Shown here in pieces: positions 47,739 through 58,972 of a stretch of 64,000 nucleotides of DNA (positions are counted from its first letter, which is position 1; every line of letters starts with the position of its first letter). The translations under genes were made by a program, and so were the position numbers. The notes beneath the pieces were generated by a model that was not told the origin of the DNA, did not search any database, and saw nothing but the letters and a program-made list of their open reading frames with translations. This stretch comes from Planococcus citri (Eukaryota > Arthropoda > Insecta > Hemiptera > Pseudococcidae): contig NC_088678.1 in assembly GCF_950023065.1 (NCBI RefSeq), forward strand, positions 81,191,590-81,255,589, read 5' to 3'.

Positions 47739-49736
47739 TGAGGAGCTGAGAATCAAAACTCACATTTGCCACCATAAACGATTTTGAGAAAAACGCGAAA
47801 AACTGAGTTAGTAGTGTTGCCAGTTGAAAAAACTTATAATACCAAAATGAATCATTAGATAGCGCTACTAGAACACGATTCCCTGTGTTGACTGATTTTC
47901 ACCTAGCTCCCTTCTGCTTTAATATCCAGACAAAGAATGGCAAATGTGAGTTTTGACTCCAAGATTTGCAATCAAATTTTTTTTCACTGTTTTAATTACG
48001 ACGATAGGGAAAAGTTTGATAACAAGCTGAATTTTGGTACACGGGGGTTTTTTGATACGCTGAACACGAATTTGGGGTGTCCAGGTGAATCCGGTGTACG
48101 CTTCCCCCTTTTTTGTGGACCTTAAGCCCCCAAATTTGTTTTTTTGCGTTTAAGTCCGAAAATATGCAATTTTATGCAAGATTTATGTTTTTTGGGTCGC
48201 AGAATACGAATTTGACAATATTTTTTTTGTAGGGGTGGGGGATGAGGGGGTTAGGGGGGCGAGAAATTCAAAATTTGACTATAATGATGTGTGATATGTC
48301 GAAATGTATGTTTTTGAGGGTGTAGATCACGAATTTGACAATATTTTTTTCGTAGGGGTGAATTGTGGGGGATGAAGGGGGTGAAAACGGTGAACAATTC
48401 AAAATTTGACTATAATGATGTGTAATATGTCGAAATGTACCAAGTATGAATAATTCAACTGAAAGTGAGTAATTTTCATCAATTTACTCGATTTTAGTTT
48501 GTTATAAAGTCATTATAGAGGTTTAATTTACGTTAAAACTCCGTGTTTTGCCTATTCTGCTACATAAATAGGAATAGAACAAATTTTACGTAGATGCACG
48601 GGAAATCCCAGGGGCTAGTACTTCAGATAGTGTATTTCAAGATGTCATTTGCCATTTTTGCCCCCGAATGCCCCGGCGACGACAACAGTCAATTATAGTG
48701 AAAAATCATGGTGAATTTTGTTTAAATGTTACAAATTTTTTCTTCCAGGGACTTTGACGGCTCTCCAATAGAAAATTCTCCATCCCCCACCCTTCACCTT
48801 TTCTACACCTTCAAAAACATACATTTTGACATATCACACATCATTATGGTCAAATTTTGAATTTTTCACCGTTTTCACCCCCTTCATCCCCCACAATTCA
48901 CCCCTACGAAAAAAATATTGTCAAATTCGTGATCTACACCCTCAAAAACATACATTTCGACATATCACACATCATTATGGTCAAATTTTGAATTTTTCAC
49001 CCCCTTCATCCCCCACCATCAACCCTTACGAAAAAAATATTGTCAAATTCGTGATCTACAACCACGAAAACATACATTTCGACATGTCACACATCATTAT
49101 AGTCAAATTTTGAATTTTCAACCATTTTCACCCCTCAGCCCCCACCATTGACCCCTACGAAAAAAAATATTGTCAAATTCGTGATCTACACCCTCAAAAA
49201 CATACATTTCGACATATCACACATCATTATAGTCAAATTTTGAATTTCTCGCCCCCCTAACCCCCTCATCCCCCACCCCTACAAAAAAAATATTGTCAAA
49301 TTCGTATTCTGCGACCCAAAAAACATAAATCTTGCATAAAATTGCATATTTTCGGACTTAAACGCAAAAAAACAAATTTGGGGGCTTAAGGTCCACAAAA
49401 AAGGGGGAAGCGTACACCGGATTCACCTGGACACCCCAAATTCGTGTTCAGCGTATCAAAAAACCCCCGTGTACCAAAATTCAGCTTGTTATCAAACTTT
49501 TCCCTATGGAATTTTGCAAACAAAACTAAGTTTTCACCAAAACTCACATTTGCCATTGGCAAATGTGAGTTTTGATTCTAACCCTTGGTTTTGAAGGTGA
49601 ATTTCACACCAAAATGACTTTGATCCAAAAAAACCGAATATGTCACATTATAGAGTGTAAAACGGTATATCCAAATCTGCCATAAAACGGTATTTTTTTT
49701 TTTTGGCAAATGTGAGTTTTGATTCTCAGCTCCTCA
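47739..49736. repeat. Long nested inverted repeat (foldback element 4)
   Basis: TGAGGAGCTGAGAATCAAAA at 47739 is mirrored by TTTTGATTCTCAGCTCCTCA ending at 49736. An inner pair is nearly perfect: 48041-48108 and 49405-49472 (words GATACGCTGAACACGAATTT and ACCGGATTCACCTGGACACC). A small perfect hairpin CTCACATTTGCCATTGGCAAATGTGAG sits at about 49545-49571, in two halves around CAT. The right arm holds about four head-to-tail units of roughly 125 bp (48822-49290), each with CATACATTTCGACATATCAC and ATATTGTCAAATTCGT. The left arm has two such units. No coding capacity is seen. The CGCTGAACACGAAT word is shared with element 3. Confidence 0.86.
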
Positions 49737-49750
49737 AATAGGTACTCGTA

Positions 49751-49967
49751 CAGGGTGCCCAGAAATATTGAGCACCCCTAAAAAAGTTTTCAAACTAAAA
49801 TACTTAGGTTGGTCACAGTGAATGATAATAATGATAGCACATGATTGGTTGTTGGATTGGAGAGATAGGTAACATTCCACCAATCATATGGATCTATTTC
49901 ACGTTGCCAACCTATATTTTTAATGAAAAACTTTCTTAGGGGTGCTCAATATTTCTGGGCACCCTGT
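49751..49967. mobile_element. TA-flanked MITE, about 217 bp (Tc1/mariner-like ends)
   Basis: Left terminus CAGGGTGCCCAGAAATATTG continues to GAGCACCCCTAA; the right terminus is its reverse complement, ending CAATATTTCTGGGCACCCTG. The inverted repeats are about 30 bp. The element is flanked by TA on both sides (GTA before, TAG after). CAGGGTG-type termini with a TA duplication are typical of Tc1/mariner-related elements. The interior is too short for a transposase. It lies 14 bp from the right end of foldback element 4. Confidence 0.85.
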
Positions 49968-50092
49968 AGAATGTTTTTCGACTAATTTGCGGTCGCCGAG
50001 TTCGAATCCGGTGTCCATTTAGAGCATTGGTCACTGCTTCAGTGAGAATTTTGACAATTTTAATTTTAAACACCACGAAATCGAATTGCAAA

Positions 50093-50320
50093 ATGAACTT
50101 CATTTTCAAGCTCAGCGACCTCAAGTTAGCCAGAAAACGTCATGAAAAATACAAAATAAAATTTAATACCGTTTTAGACCAATTTATAGCCGGAAACCCC
50201 ACCGACTCCATTCGCAACCAAATTCTTCACTCTCAAACAAAACGTTGGGTTGATGCTGGTTTTCAATTCATCCAAAAGTTGAAATTTTATTTCATTTTTT
50301 TCATAAATTTCAACGCTTAA
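50093..50320 (+). CDS. Small basic ORF, unrecognised
   Basis: A 75-aa frame from a true ATG (MNFIFKLSDLKLARKRHEKY) continuing with LDQFIAGNPTDSIRNQ. Charge pattern and codon use look more protein-like than neighbouring open stretches, but I recognise no family. It could be a transposon relic. The frame is open further upstream without an ATG. Confidence 0.2.
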   Translation: MNFIFKLSDLKLARKRHEKYKIKFNTVLDQFIAGNPTDSIRNQILHSQTKRWVDAGFQFIQKLKFYFIFFINFNA

Positions 50321-51065
50321 CTCCAGTTTGCGGTTCCTGAATCCTAAATCCCGACCCGAAAACTGATGTGGTTTTTTGGTAGAAACGTTTCGAAAACTTC
50401 AAACCCAGGATTACTAATTAACGAACGAGCGATGGTAGTAAAAAGTATACTTAGGCTCGCGCCAATCAAAACGGAATTACGAATAATTTACGATGAAAAT
50501 AGTATTCAGAAATAAAACTCCGAAGTAATAACCGTGATTTTAGAAAATTTTATTTAAAAAAAAAAATTCAAGAAAATAAATAAATAACAATAATTAAATG
50601 TTACCTAAAATTAATTACATGTACAATGACGCGAATCAAAATTACATATACATCATTTACACAATTATTAGGATACATTCGCGATCTCGCTAATAAATTA
50701 ACGCTCAGCGTGACGCAGGCAGTGCGGCGGTTAAACCACAACATTTCGAAATAGCCTTAAAAATTAACAAAAAGGAAAGGAAGGAAACGTAAAAAAAAAA
50801 AATACAACGATTCTAAATAATTCCCTTTCGAACTTACGCCTCAATACGATACATTAAATGCACTGTTCTCACATACAGCCCCTGAAAAGATTAGAAATTC
50901 CCTCGTTTCAAGCAGGGTGGGGGGGGGGGGGGTAAACCATATATATACATTTAACATACACAGTCTTTTCTATATACTCGTAAGTTTTACACATACATAT
51001 ATAATCGAGGGGAAAACGATTTCAAAAAAAGGAAAGTACGGTGTGATTTGAGACCATCGAGGAAT
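50321..51065. other. BiP 3' UTR and intergenic
   Basis: A+T rich with a G-run at 50920-50932. Most of it is probably the BiP 3' UTR on the minus strand. No other gene is seen. Confidence 0.45.
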
Positions 51066-53568
51066 TTACAATTCGTCTCTTTCATCTTCGTCACTGGCTC
51101 CAGCTCCTCCGGCAGGTGGAGGAGGCATACCACCGGTGCTTTGGTACAATTTGGCGATAATCGGTTGGGCTACTTCTTCTAATTCTTTCTTCTTTTTCGT
51201 GAATGCTTCACCGTCGGCGTCTTGGTTCGATTCTAACCATTTGATTTTATCGTCGATGGCTTCTTCTAACTTAGTTTTGTCTGATTCCGATAACTGCGTT
51301 AACAAAAAACGATAATGATTAAAAATCTTTGTCAAAATTCAGTGCTTGAAAAAAAAAAATAGAAAGAGAAGTTACCTTAGCACCCAATTTATCCTTATCT
51401 GAGATCTGATTTTTCAACGAATAAGCGTAAGATTCTAATTCATTTCTCGATTCTACACGTTCTTTCAATTTCTTGTCGTCATCGGCGAATTTTTCGGCGT
51501 CCTTGATCATACGTTCGATATCGTCGGGCGTTAATCGGTTTTGGTCGTTCGTGATGACAATCTTTTCTCGGTTACCAGTACCTTTATCTTCAGCGGACAC
51601 CTAAACGTGAATAAACGATTAGTAACACTAGAAAATAGCAATTTTGATAGACGGAATGATAAAATCAATGCTATATTTTACCTGTAAGATACCGTTAGCA
51701 TCGATTTCGAAGGTAACTTCAATCTGTGGAACACCTCTGGGTGCAGGTGGAATACCAGTCAAGTCGAATTTGCCAAGTGGGTGATTATCTTTGGTCATTG
51801 GTCGTTCACCTTCGAATACCTAAACAAAAAAAACATCGTTAAAATCATTTGAAATTTTCCCCAGATTAGTTCAAAAATAATTTTCCTCAAAAATTAGGAG
51901 TAAAAGAGCTCAATTTGACGATTACAAATAACAATCACTTACTTGAATAGTGACAGTATGTTGATTATCGGAAGCAGTGGAGAAAATTTGAGACTTCTTG
52001 GTTGGGATAACGGTATTTCTTGGAATCAATTTGGTCATTACACCACCGACAGTTTCAATACCCAAGGTAAGAGGATTGACATCTAATAAGACAATAGCGT
52101 CGGTATCTTGTTCGCCGGATAATACACCAGCTTGAACGGCGGCACCGTAGGCAACAGCTTCATCAGGATTGATTCCTCGGCTAGGTTCTTTACCGTTGAA
52201 GAATTCTTTGACTAGTGATTGAACCTGTTCACGAAACACGAAAAAATTATAAAATACAGATCGAAGAATTCAATCAAAGCAGATTACAGCAACGAAGATG
52301 TTACCTTAGGAATACGAGTACTACCGCCGACAAGTACGATTTCGTGTACGTCTTTCTTGTTCATATCAGCATCTTCCATTACTTTTTGTACCGGTTTCAA
52401 GGTCGATCTGAATAAATCCATGTTCAATTCTTCGAATTTAGCTCTGGTAAGGGTTTCTGAGAAATCTTCTCCTTCGAAGAAACTTTCGATTTCTACTCTA
52501 ACTTGGTGACTAGAAGACAACGCACGTTTTGCTTTTTCGACTTCTCTACGTAATTTCTGCACAGCTCGGTTATCTTTACGGATATCTTTGCCCTTCTTCT
52601 TCTTGTACAATTTGATGAAGTGATCCATGACACGTTGATCGAAATCTTCACCACCCAAGTGGGTGTCTCCGTTGGTAGATACTACTTCGAATACACCGTT
52701 ATCGATGGTCAATAGAGATACATCGAAGGTACCGCCACCGAGATCGAAAACTAATACGTTCTTTTCGCCTTCTTTTTTGTCTAAACCGTATGCAATAGCG
52801 GCGGCTGTCGGTTCGTTGATGATACGCATAACGATTAATCCAGATATCGTTCCAGCGTCTTTGGTAGCTTGACGTTGCGCATCGTTGAAGTACGCGGGTA
52901 CTGTGACGACAGCGTGGGTAACCTGTGAAAATAGATGACGTTAGAAATGATGCAATTTCGCGATACAGAGGAAAAGAAAACTGTCTACGTGATACGTACT
53001 TTCTTGCCTAAGTAGGCTTCGGCGGTTTCCTTCATTTTACCAAGAACCATGGCAGAAATTTCTTCGGGAGCGAAGACTTTGTTACCTTGGGCAGTACTCA
53101 CTTCGATGTGAGGTTTGCTGTTCTTTTGTAAAACTTTGAATGGGAAGAATTTAATATCATGCTGGACGGTCGGGTCACTCCATTCACGACCGATGAGACG
53201 TTTAGCGTCGAAAACGGTGTTCTCGGGGTTGATTGTAAGCTGGTTTTTGGCAGCGTCACCGATAAGACGTTCGCCATCTGGAGTGAAGGCTACGTACGAT
53301 GGGGTGATACGATTACCCTGATCGTTGGCTATGATTTCAACTCGACCATTCTTAAATACGCCGACACTATGAGGAAGCAAATAAGCCAGGTTAGAGGGTG
53401 CGAATTATTATTGGCAGAGTTACACGTTGATTTGAGTACTTACCAGGAATACGTTGTTCCTAAATCGATACCGATAACAGTGCCTACTTCATCTTTGGAC
53501 TTTTCTTTCGCGAAGACCGCACATAATAATGCGGTCAAAAGAAGACCGTATTTAAACGACCTTAACAT
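51066..53568 (-). CDS. HSPA5: BiP / GRP78, the ER-lumen Hsp70
   Basis: Seven coding exons on the minus strand: 53444-53568, 53000-53366, 52305-52922, 51943-52224, 51682-51819, 51376-51600, 51066-51293. Total 1983 nt, 660 aa. It folds proteins in the ER with ATP and senses unfolded-protein stress. The signal peptide is residues 1-20 (MLRSFKYGLLLTALLCAVFA). The ATPase domain starts IGIDLGTTYSCVGVFKNG and includes NEPTAAAIAYGLDK, VFDLGGGTFDVSLL and LVGGSTRIPK. The substrate domain includes LLDVNPLTLGIETVGG. The C-terminus is an acidic stretch ending in RDEL, a KDEL-type retrieval signal with Arg in the first place. A 5' UTR intron is likely: donor at 53746, acceptor at 53584. An ERSE-II motif lies upstream at 54104. 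Confidence 0.97.
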
Positions 53569-53747
53569 GATTGCGTTTCACAACTGGAAATTGAAAAAAA
53601 AAAGTAAATTATTACCGGCAATCTAACACAATCAATTTTCAACTTCTCGACAATGGAACAGATGGCTTAGCATTACGTCAATAAGAAGCCGATGAGACAA
53701 CTCATCACACGAATCACGAAATATCTAACGGTACTTTGATACATACC
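53569..53747 (-). other. HSPA5: BiP 5' UTR with intron
   Basis: On the minus strand, CCG followed by GTATGT gives a donor at 53746. TTTCCAG ending at 53584 is an acceptor 15 nt before the start codon. The intron would be 53584-53746. Confidence 0.55.
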
Positions 53748-54030
53748 GGAATCCAGTAGGTTCAATGAAACTTGGCACTTTGTGATAATCCTCAGGGCTG
53801 TGATGAAACAATACCCGATACCGAAATGAAATATTCGCGGAGTTGGACGATAAATTTATCACACGACACCAGACACACGTATCCACTAATTCGTACTTTT
53901 ACTTTATTGTCGAAAATAATTAAAATGACACGAACTCGATTCACTGACTGTAAGTACTTCAATGAATGCCGCAGTATATGAAAAAAAATTGTTTCCATGT
54001 ATTCCCCCCTGATTATCGTGTTCCTTCATG

Positions 54031-54114
54031 ATTGGTCCAAGTATCCGGCGTGGAATATGCCGCTAAATTCCCATTGGCTACCGAACCAATTCGGTGGACT
54101 GTTATTGGTCCACG
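54031..54114 (-). promoter_or_regulatory. HSPA5: BiP stress promoter: ERSE-II and CCAAT boxes
   Basis: ATTGGTCCACG at 54104-54114 matches the ERSE-II consensus ATTGGNCCACG exactly. ATTGGTCCAAG at 54031-54041 differs from it at one position. Another ATTGG lies at 54073. The cluster sits about 460-550 bp from the BiP start codon, which fits a promoter once the 5' UTR intron is subtracted. ERSE-II is the known NF-Y/ATF6 site of ER-stress genes. I did not find a canonical ERSE (CCAAT-N9-CCACG). Confidence 0.65.
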
Positions 54115-54531
54115 TGATTTGCGAAAAATTAAAATACGTGGTATTCCAGCCATTCACGAGTGAATTTTACTAGCGCTTGCTAGAAATTTCCAAATCGAAG
54201 TGCGTTGTTGGGCAACTAATTTGTTTATCCGGTAATTCGTCGTAATTACCGTTATTATGTGAAATTGAGGTGTTTCGTCTTTCGTCATATTTTTTCGCGG
54301 CAGAAAATTTTCCAGATGCCGATTTTGAATTTGTACTCGGGAAAGCTCGTAAAATTTGGGATTTCTTGGTAACTAAAGCGTCTTAAATCACTGAATACGA
54401 GACCACAACAACTCAGAGAGCTCAAAGGTCAGTTTTTCTACAGAAAAACGATAGATTCATTCTGCGTTCAGTTGTTCGCCATCAGTAACGTAACTCATCA
54501 AGTTGCAGGTTATGTTATGATGAAGCAATTC

Positions 54532-54787
54532 AATTGAGGAGCTCATTGCAAAAGTAGCCCTTGTCACATGAACCTATGCAATCTCCAAAGCTCTCCCTTG
54601 AGCGTACCCAGTATCACGAATGTAAACTCTATAAAGCAATTCCTCTCAGGGCTACTCAGGGTAGACTAACTTGACGGTCATTTCATCATTACAACATGAT
54701 CTCCGCAGTTGGCAATAGGTGCAATCGAGTAAAACGTGTCTAAAATTTCATGTGACAAGGGCTACTTTTGCAATGAGCTCCTCAATT
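54532..54787. mobile_element. MITE, about 256 bp, with TIR of about 40 bp
   Basis: Left end AATTGAGGAGCTCATTGCAA continues through AAGTAGCCCTTGTCACATGAA. The right end is its reverse complement (TTCATGTGACAAGGGCTACT through GCAATGAGCTCCTCAATT). There is no coding content. AATT borders the GAGGAGC terminus on both sides, so the target site is either AATT or part of the inverted repeat. A related terminus, GAGGAGCTCATTGCAAAAAT, is at about 43405. The element lies about 420 bp upstream of the BiP ERSE-II motif. Confidence 0.82.
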
Positions 54788-55180
54788 ATTTTCGCTCTGC
54801 TCTCCGCATGTACAATTTTTTTCTACGATAAAAGAACCAATTAAAGTAGTAATCTCCATAGTCATAATCTGTCCGAAAACAAACCCATTCAACCTACTCA
54901 AAATCAAAAATGCTACTTCTACAAACAGTCTTACTCGAAGCCTCGAAGTCGAAGGAAATAGGAATAACCACAATCTATCATTACACATCGAATGATCGAA
55001 ATGAATAAGTAGTAAAAGTATATTTACAACATCGGAGATGACATTTCATGATACAGAGAGTTACAGGGGAAAAAATTGACAATCCATCGTAAAATTTCTC
55101 AGAATGGACTTCAGGAGATGATGATCTCTCCAATTCAGCATGTTTTCAGCATCCATACCAGTCCAATTTAATCAAATACA
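54788..55180. other. UBL5 3' flank
   Basis: Between the MITE and the UBL5 stop codon. Probably the UBL5 3' UTR on the minus strand plus spacer. Nothing else is seen. Confidence 0.4.
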
Positions 55181-55544
55181 TTACTGATAATAGAGCTCCA
55201 AATTCATTCCATCGTGTATTTCATCTAAATTGAAATATTAAGGAAAATATGTACCTACATAGAGTTATTTTGGACATTCATCACTTCACTACTTGCAAAC
55301 ACTCGTTAACATGGTGTCATAAAACATATGAAAATGAAATAGGTATTCAAACGTATAAAAGGATACAATCTTCCAATTTGATATGATCCTTGAAAATGGT
55401 ATACCATTTCTTTAATACTATCTTCTCCCAATGTGTGCCGGTTTGAGCTGCGATCAACTTCTTCAAATCTCCAATCGTGTCATCGGGATTACATTTTACA
55501 CGTACTTTTTTACCCAATCGGTCATTACACGTAACTTCAATCAT
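55181..55544 (-). CDS. UBL5: UBL5 / Hub1 ubiquitin-like protein
   Basis: Two coding exons on the minus strand, 55367-55544 and 55181-55224: 222 nt, 73 aa, the same length as human UBL5. The sequence starts MIEVTCNDRLGKKVRVKC and includes DDTIGDLKKLIAAQTGTHW, KIVLKKWYTIFKDH and the terminal IHDGMNLELYYQ with the family's Tyr-Tyr end. UBL5 is not conjugated through Gly-Gly; it binds spliceosome factors and acts in pre-mRNA splicing, and in nematodes in the mitochondrial stress response. An acceptor TGATTTCAG immediately precedes the ATG and a donor CCAAC/GTGAGT lies at about 55690, so a 5' UTR intron is likely. The gene is small but the model is secure. Confidence 0.96.
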
Positions 55545-56424
55545 TCTGAAATCAGGAAATTAAATTCAGTCAATAGTTGACGAATTAGTAATGCAACAGA
55601 ATCTTGATACAGATAGTGGTAGAATCCGCTCATCAACCAAGTTGGCTATCTGAGATGATGGAAAGTTGGAAACTGAAATGAAAATACTCACGTTGGAAAG
55701 TAATTATCTCGTGAAATAAGTGGAAAATTGAACGAAGGCCGGTTTAAAGTAGAAAATTTCGATTAAATTCGATAAAATTACGAACTCGCAAATATTTTTT
55801 CAATTTTCAGCACAAAATTGATAAGATTCAAAAATAGTAAATAAACTTTCTGCGCAGGCGCAGTGCAGCCATATATTCCAACATTTCCAACTTTTTTTCG
55901 GCGTTCAGATTTTTTTCAACAAAAATGCAAAATGCCCCAATAATTCGAGGCATTTGAGCATTTTGAGCACACAAAAATTCAACAATGAAATTATTTCAAC
56001 ACCAATTATTTATTCGTTTGAAATAAAAACAGTTGTACTTCTTTTTGCATAGAGAATACGTATAATGGTTAAAAAAATTTCCCTAAAAAACATCAATAAT
56101 ATCAAACGGCTTAAAAGAAACACATTTTGAAGAATAATACATTAACGAATATTACAAGAACCAAAAAAAGTTATCCGTTCAAATTGAAGAATGGTATGCC
56201 TAAGTATTACATTTTATCGCACAATGAAAATTTCTTTAAAACAATTGCGCACGTAATCGTATAGCATTGTAGGTACGTTGGTATCGTCTTAGACCATGAA
56301 ACATTCCATGTTTACAGTCTAAGGGCACCATATAAATACAAAAAAACGACACAATTTTTTCTGAGAATTATAAAACAACTTAAAAAATATAACAGGATAA
56401 TGGAAAAATCGTGCGATTTTGATA
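55545..56424. other. UBL5 promoter side and SURF4 3' UTR
   Basis: Contains the inferred UBL5 5' UTR intron (about 55546-55691) and promoter. The A+T-rich right half is the probable SURF4 3' UTR. No other gene is recognised. Confidence 0.45.
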
Positions 56425-57914
56425 TCACCAAATTTTTTTATGTTCATCCATTGAAACGCCACCAGGGCCTCTTAAAACAATCATGAGAAGACCTCCAACG
56501 ACTGAGAGAGTCTGTTGAGAAACAAAAAAATAGTCAACGTTAGTACAATGTAAACGAGTACGTATCTCCGAAAACGAGCGTTGAAATTGTTCGATATTTT
56601 CGTAGTTCGTCAGTGTGCAAAAAATACATCGCATATCAAAGTCAAATAAACGAGTGTCCTGGCAACTGACAATCATATTATTCGTATCATTTTTTTATTT
56701 GAACACTCTGACGTGTGTACATACATGGCACACTTATAAATTTACTTTAGAATTTGATAATGATAAAATTAGGTTGCATAACTAACGCAAAATTGCTCAA
56801 TGTTATCCAATCGTAACAATTTCAACGCTTTTTGCATCGACAAAAAAATGGGTTTATTTACTTGGAAAAAGTCATATTTCAAGAAATCTCGGAGCGGTTT
56901 GTTTTGCGGCACATTCCACCAATCATTATGATAAACATTGACCGAGCTCAAGAATATAACGAGAATTAACGCGCTTAGCTTTGTTTTATAGCCTATTGTT
57001 ACCAATACCATCAAAATGGATCCTAAAATATCTTGCACCACCTGTAATCAATAAAACATATCGAAACGTTTCAACTTTACTGTCAACATATCTGTTTATC
57101 ATTTTCTAATCGCTTCAGCCAGAAAAATAGGTTTACCTGTAGGAAAGAAAATTCAAAACGAATCAACGTAACGAACATGAATGCTAATAAACACCTTCCT
57201 GCCAGCTGCAGGTAGTTTTTAGGTTTATTTTCACCTGTATGGAAAAAATTACGTATTATTCCCTACTCGAGAATTGCAATACCACATTATAAAAAATGTA
57301 TTCTAACCTAGCGAAGGTACCCCTGCGAATAAACTACGAGATTCAGCATGACTATCGGCAACTAACAGCAGTAGAGCACCAATCAATGCCAGGTTACGCA
57401 ATAGAAATTGAAAATCCCATATAATACTATACGCGAACGTCTGTAAAAATGAATGATATCGTTAGTAATAAATGAAATAAAAATCGAAGCTATCTACGAG
57501 TGAATATGGAAATTTACTTGTAGGACGACGATGAAAAACAACACTCCACAGGCGTGAGGTACTCTCATTTGGAGTAGAACCATTACGCAGCCTCCTAGTT
57601 GGCCGAATAAATTGAAAAGCACAAAAATGGAAGCTAGGAACATACCACAACTCCACGATAGATCCATATAGGATCTTTGTTCATTCCACTGGAAATACAT
57701 TCGTAATCCATCTTCGATGAATGTAGACACCAAACATAATCTTGAGATCGTAGGTAAATATGTTTTAGTATTTCTGTACACCTGATGACGACAAAAAACA
57801 CTTTTAGTACAAGATACATTTGGAGTAAGTAAACTTTGCAGTGGTAAGACTTACTAGTTCAGAGTAATCTTCCAGCTTGTCGACGAAAGCCTTCGAATCG
57901 AATTTGTTGGCCAT
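56425..57914 (-). CDS. SURF4: SURF4, ER-Golgi cargo receptor
   Basis: Six coding exons on the minus strand: 57855-57914, 57518-57781, 57308-57440, 57137-57234, 56862-57041, 56425-56511. Total 822 nt, 273 aa (human SURF4 is 269). It is a polytopic membrane protein with several hydrophobic stretches, such as SCGMFLASIFVLFNLFGQL, LLRNLALIGALLLLVADS and KLSALILVIFLSSVNVY. It carries the family block YHNDWWNVPQNKPLRDFLKYDFFQ. It ends GPGGVSMDEHKKIW, so the last four residues KKIW form a KKxx COPI retrieval signal. SURF4/Erv29 proteins load soluble secretory cargo into COPII vesicles and cycle between ER and Golgi. The start ATG at 57914 gives MANKFDSKAFVDKLEDY. The gene is head-to-head with GCC1 across about 1.06 kb. 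Confidence 0.96.
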
Positions 57915-58972
57915 TATGTTGTAAGATATATTGAAACACGATCGGTATAATGATAATTGAATTATACTTTTCTGTTATCACTTTCAACGAGCATTGTTTT
58001 CCAAAATTCAGCACTCAAAGTAATCTATAGGAAACGTAATATAAACCCGAGTTCATTATCAGCACTAAACAAGTTCGTCGCGAGTTCAGCAGACGGTGAC
58101 GGCGGTTCTGAAATTTTGACCTCGTGTCCGTTGGCGTTCGCCAGCCACGTTAATAAATACGTTTTTAATTACGTAAAAATTCTTGTTCTCCCTGAATTGA
58201 ACGTTCTTAAGTTGTTAGAACTAGACGGTGCAAAGGTATTTCGCGCACGGTCGTAGACGTGTTCAAAAACAGCTTTCACGAAAAATGAACTTTACTTTCT
58301 TCAACTTTCATCAAGCAGGACTTCGGTAGTTCGGAGCTGACGCAGGATTTTTCCGACCAAAAGATGGAATTTCGTTACGTCTGTACTTCAATTTGAAACG
58401 ACCTGTTTTTGAAAAATTCCAAGTTCTTGAGCAATATGAAGTTGCCACTTACTGAATTTTAATAAAATGATTGATCGATGAATTTGTACGATTCATGTTC
58501 GAAAAATTAAAATTTCAAATGAAGGAAAAAATCAAAAAGCTTTTATCAATTTTTCCAACTTTTTAGACACGTGACTCATCATCGAAAATCTTCAGAACCA
58601 AAACTTCAATCCCTCTTCCCCTTCCTTTTTTGCCCCTTCCACTTCTTCAGAAATAATGATAAAAAATTTATTTACGTATTTCTTATCATTCTTTCTTGTT
58701 CAAAAAATTGGAAAAATAAAGGTAAAAAGTACTTACGTAAAGTGATTCTTTCTACAAAACTGTACAGAAATTCAAACTGTATGAAATTATAAAGAATTGT
58801 ATGTACTTTTCGCTGTCCACGTACTCTTAAAAATGCTTACGTACTATCTGCGGCACTTTCAAAGATTTCAAAAATACAAACAGCTGTCACTCGTATTAGT
58901 ATTGTAATTTGAACAGATCTAGATCACTTCTAACGTCAAAGCTTTCCTCCATCTCGATAAGTTCCTCCAACA
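57915..58972. promoter_or_regulatory. Head-to-head region between SURF4 and GCC1
   Basis: The start codons of SURF4 (minus) and GCC1 (plus) are 1058 bp apart. No coding or repeat structure is recognised. A 99-codon open stretch at 57957-58256 begins at TTG, not ATG, and is not recognised. Promoters of both genes are expected here. Confidence 0.4.

Noticed and set aside
54031..54114. Canonical ERSE (CCAAT-N9-CCACG) at BiP
   Set aside because: CCAAT and CCACG words exist on both strands, but their spacing is not 9; only ERSE-II fits.
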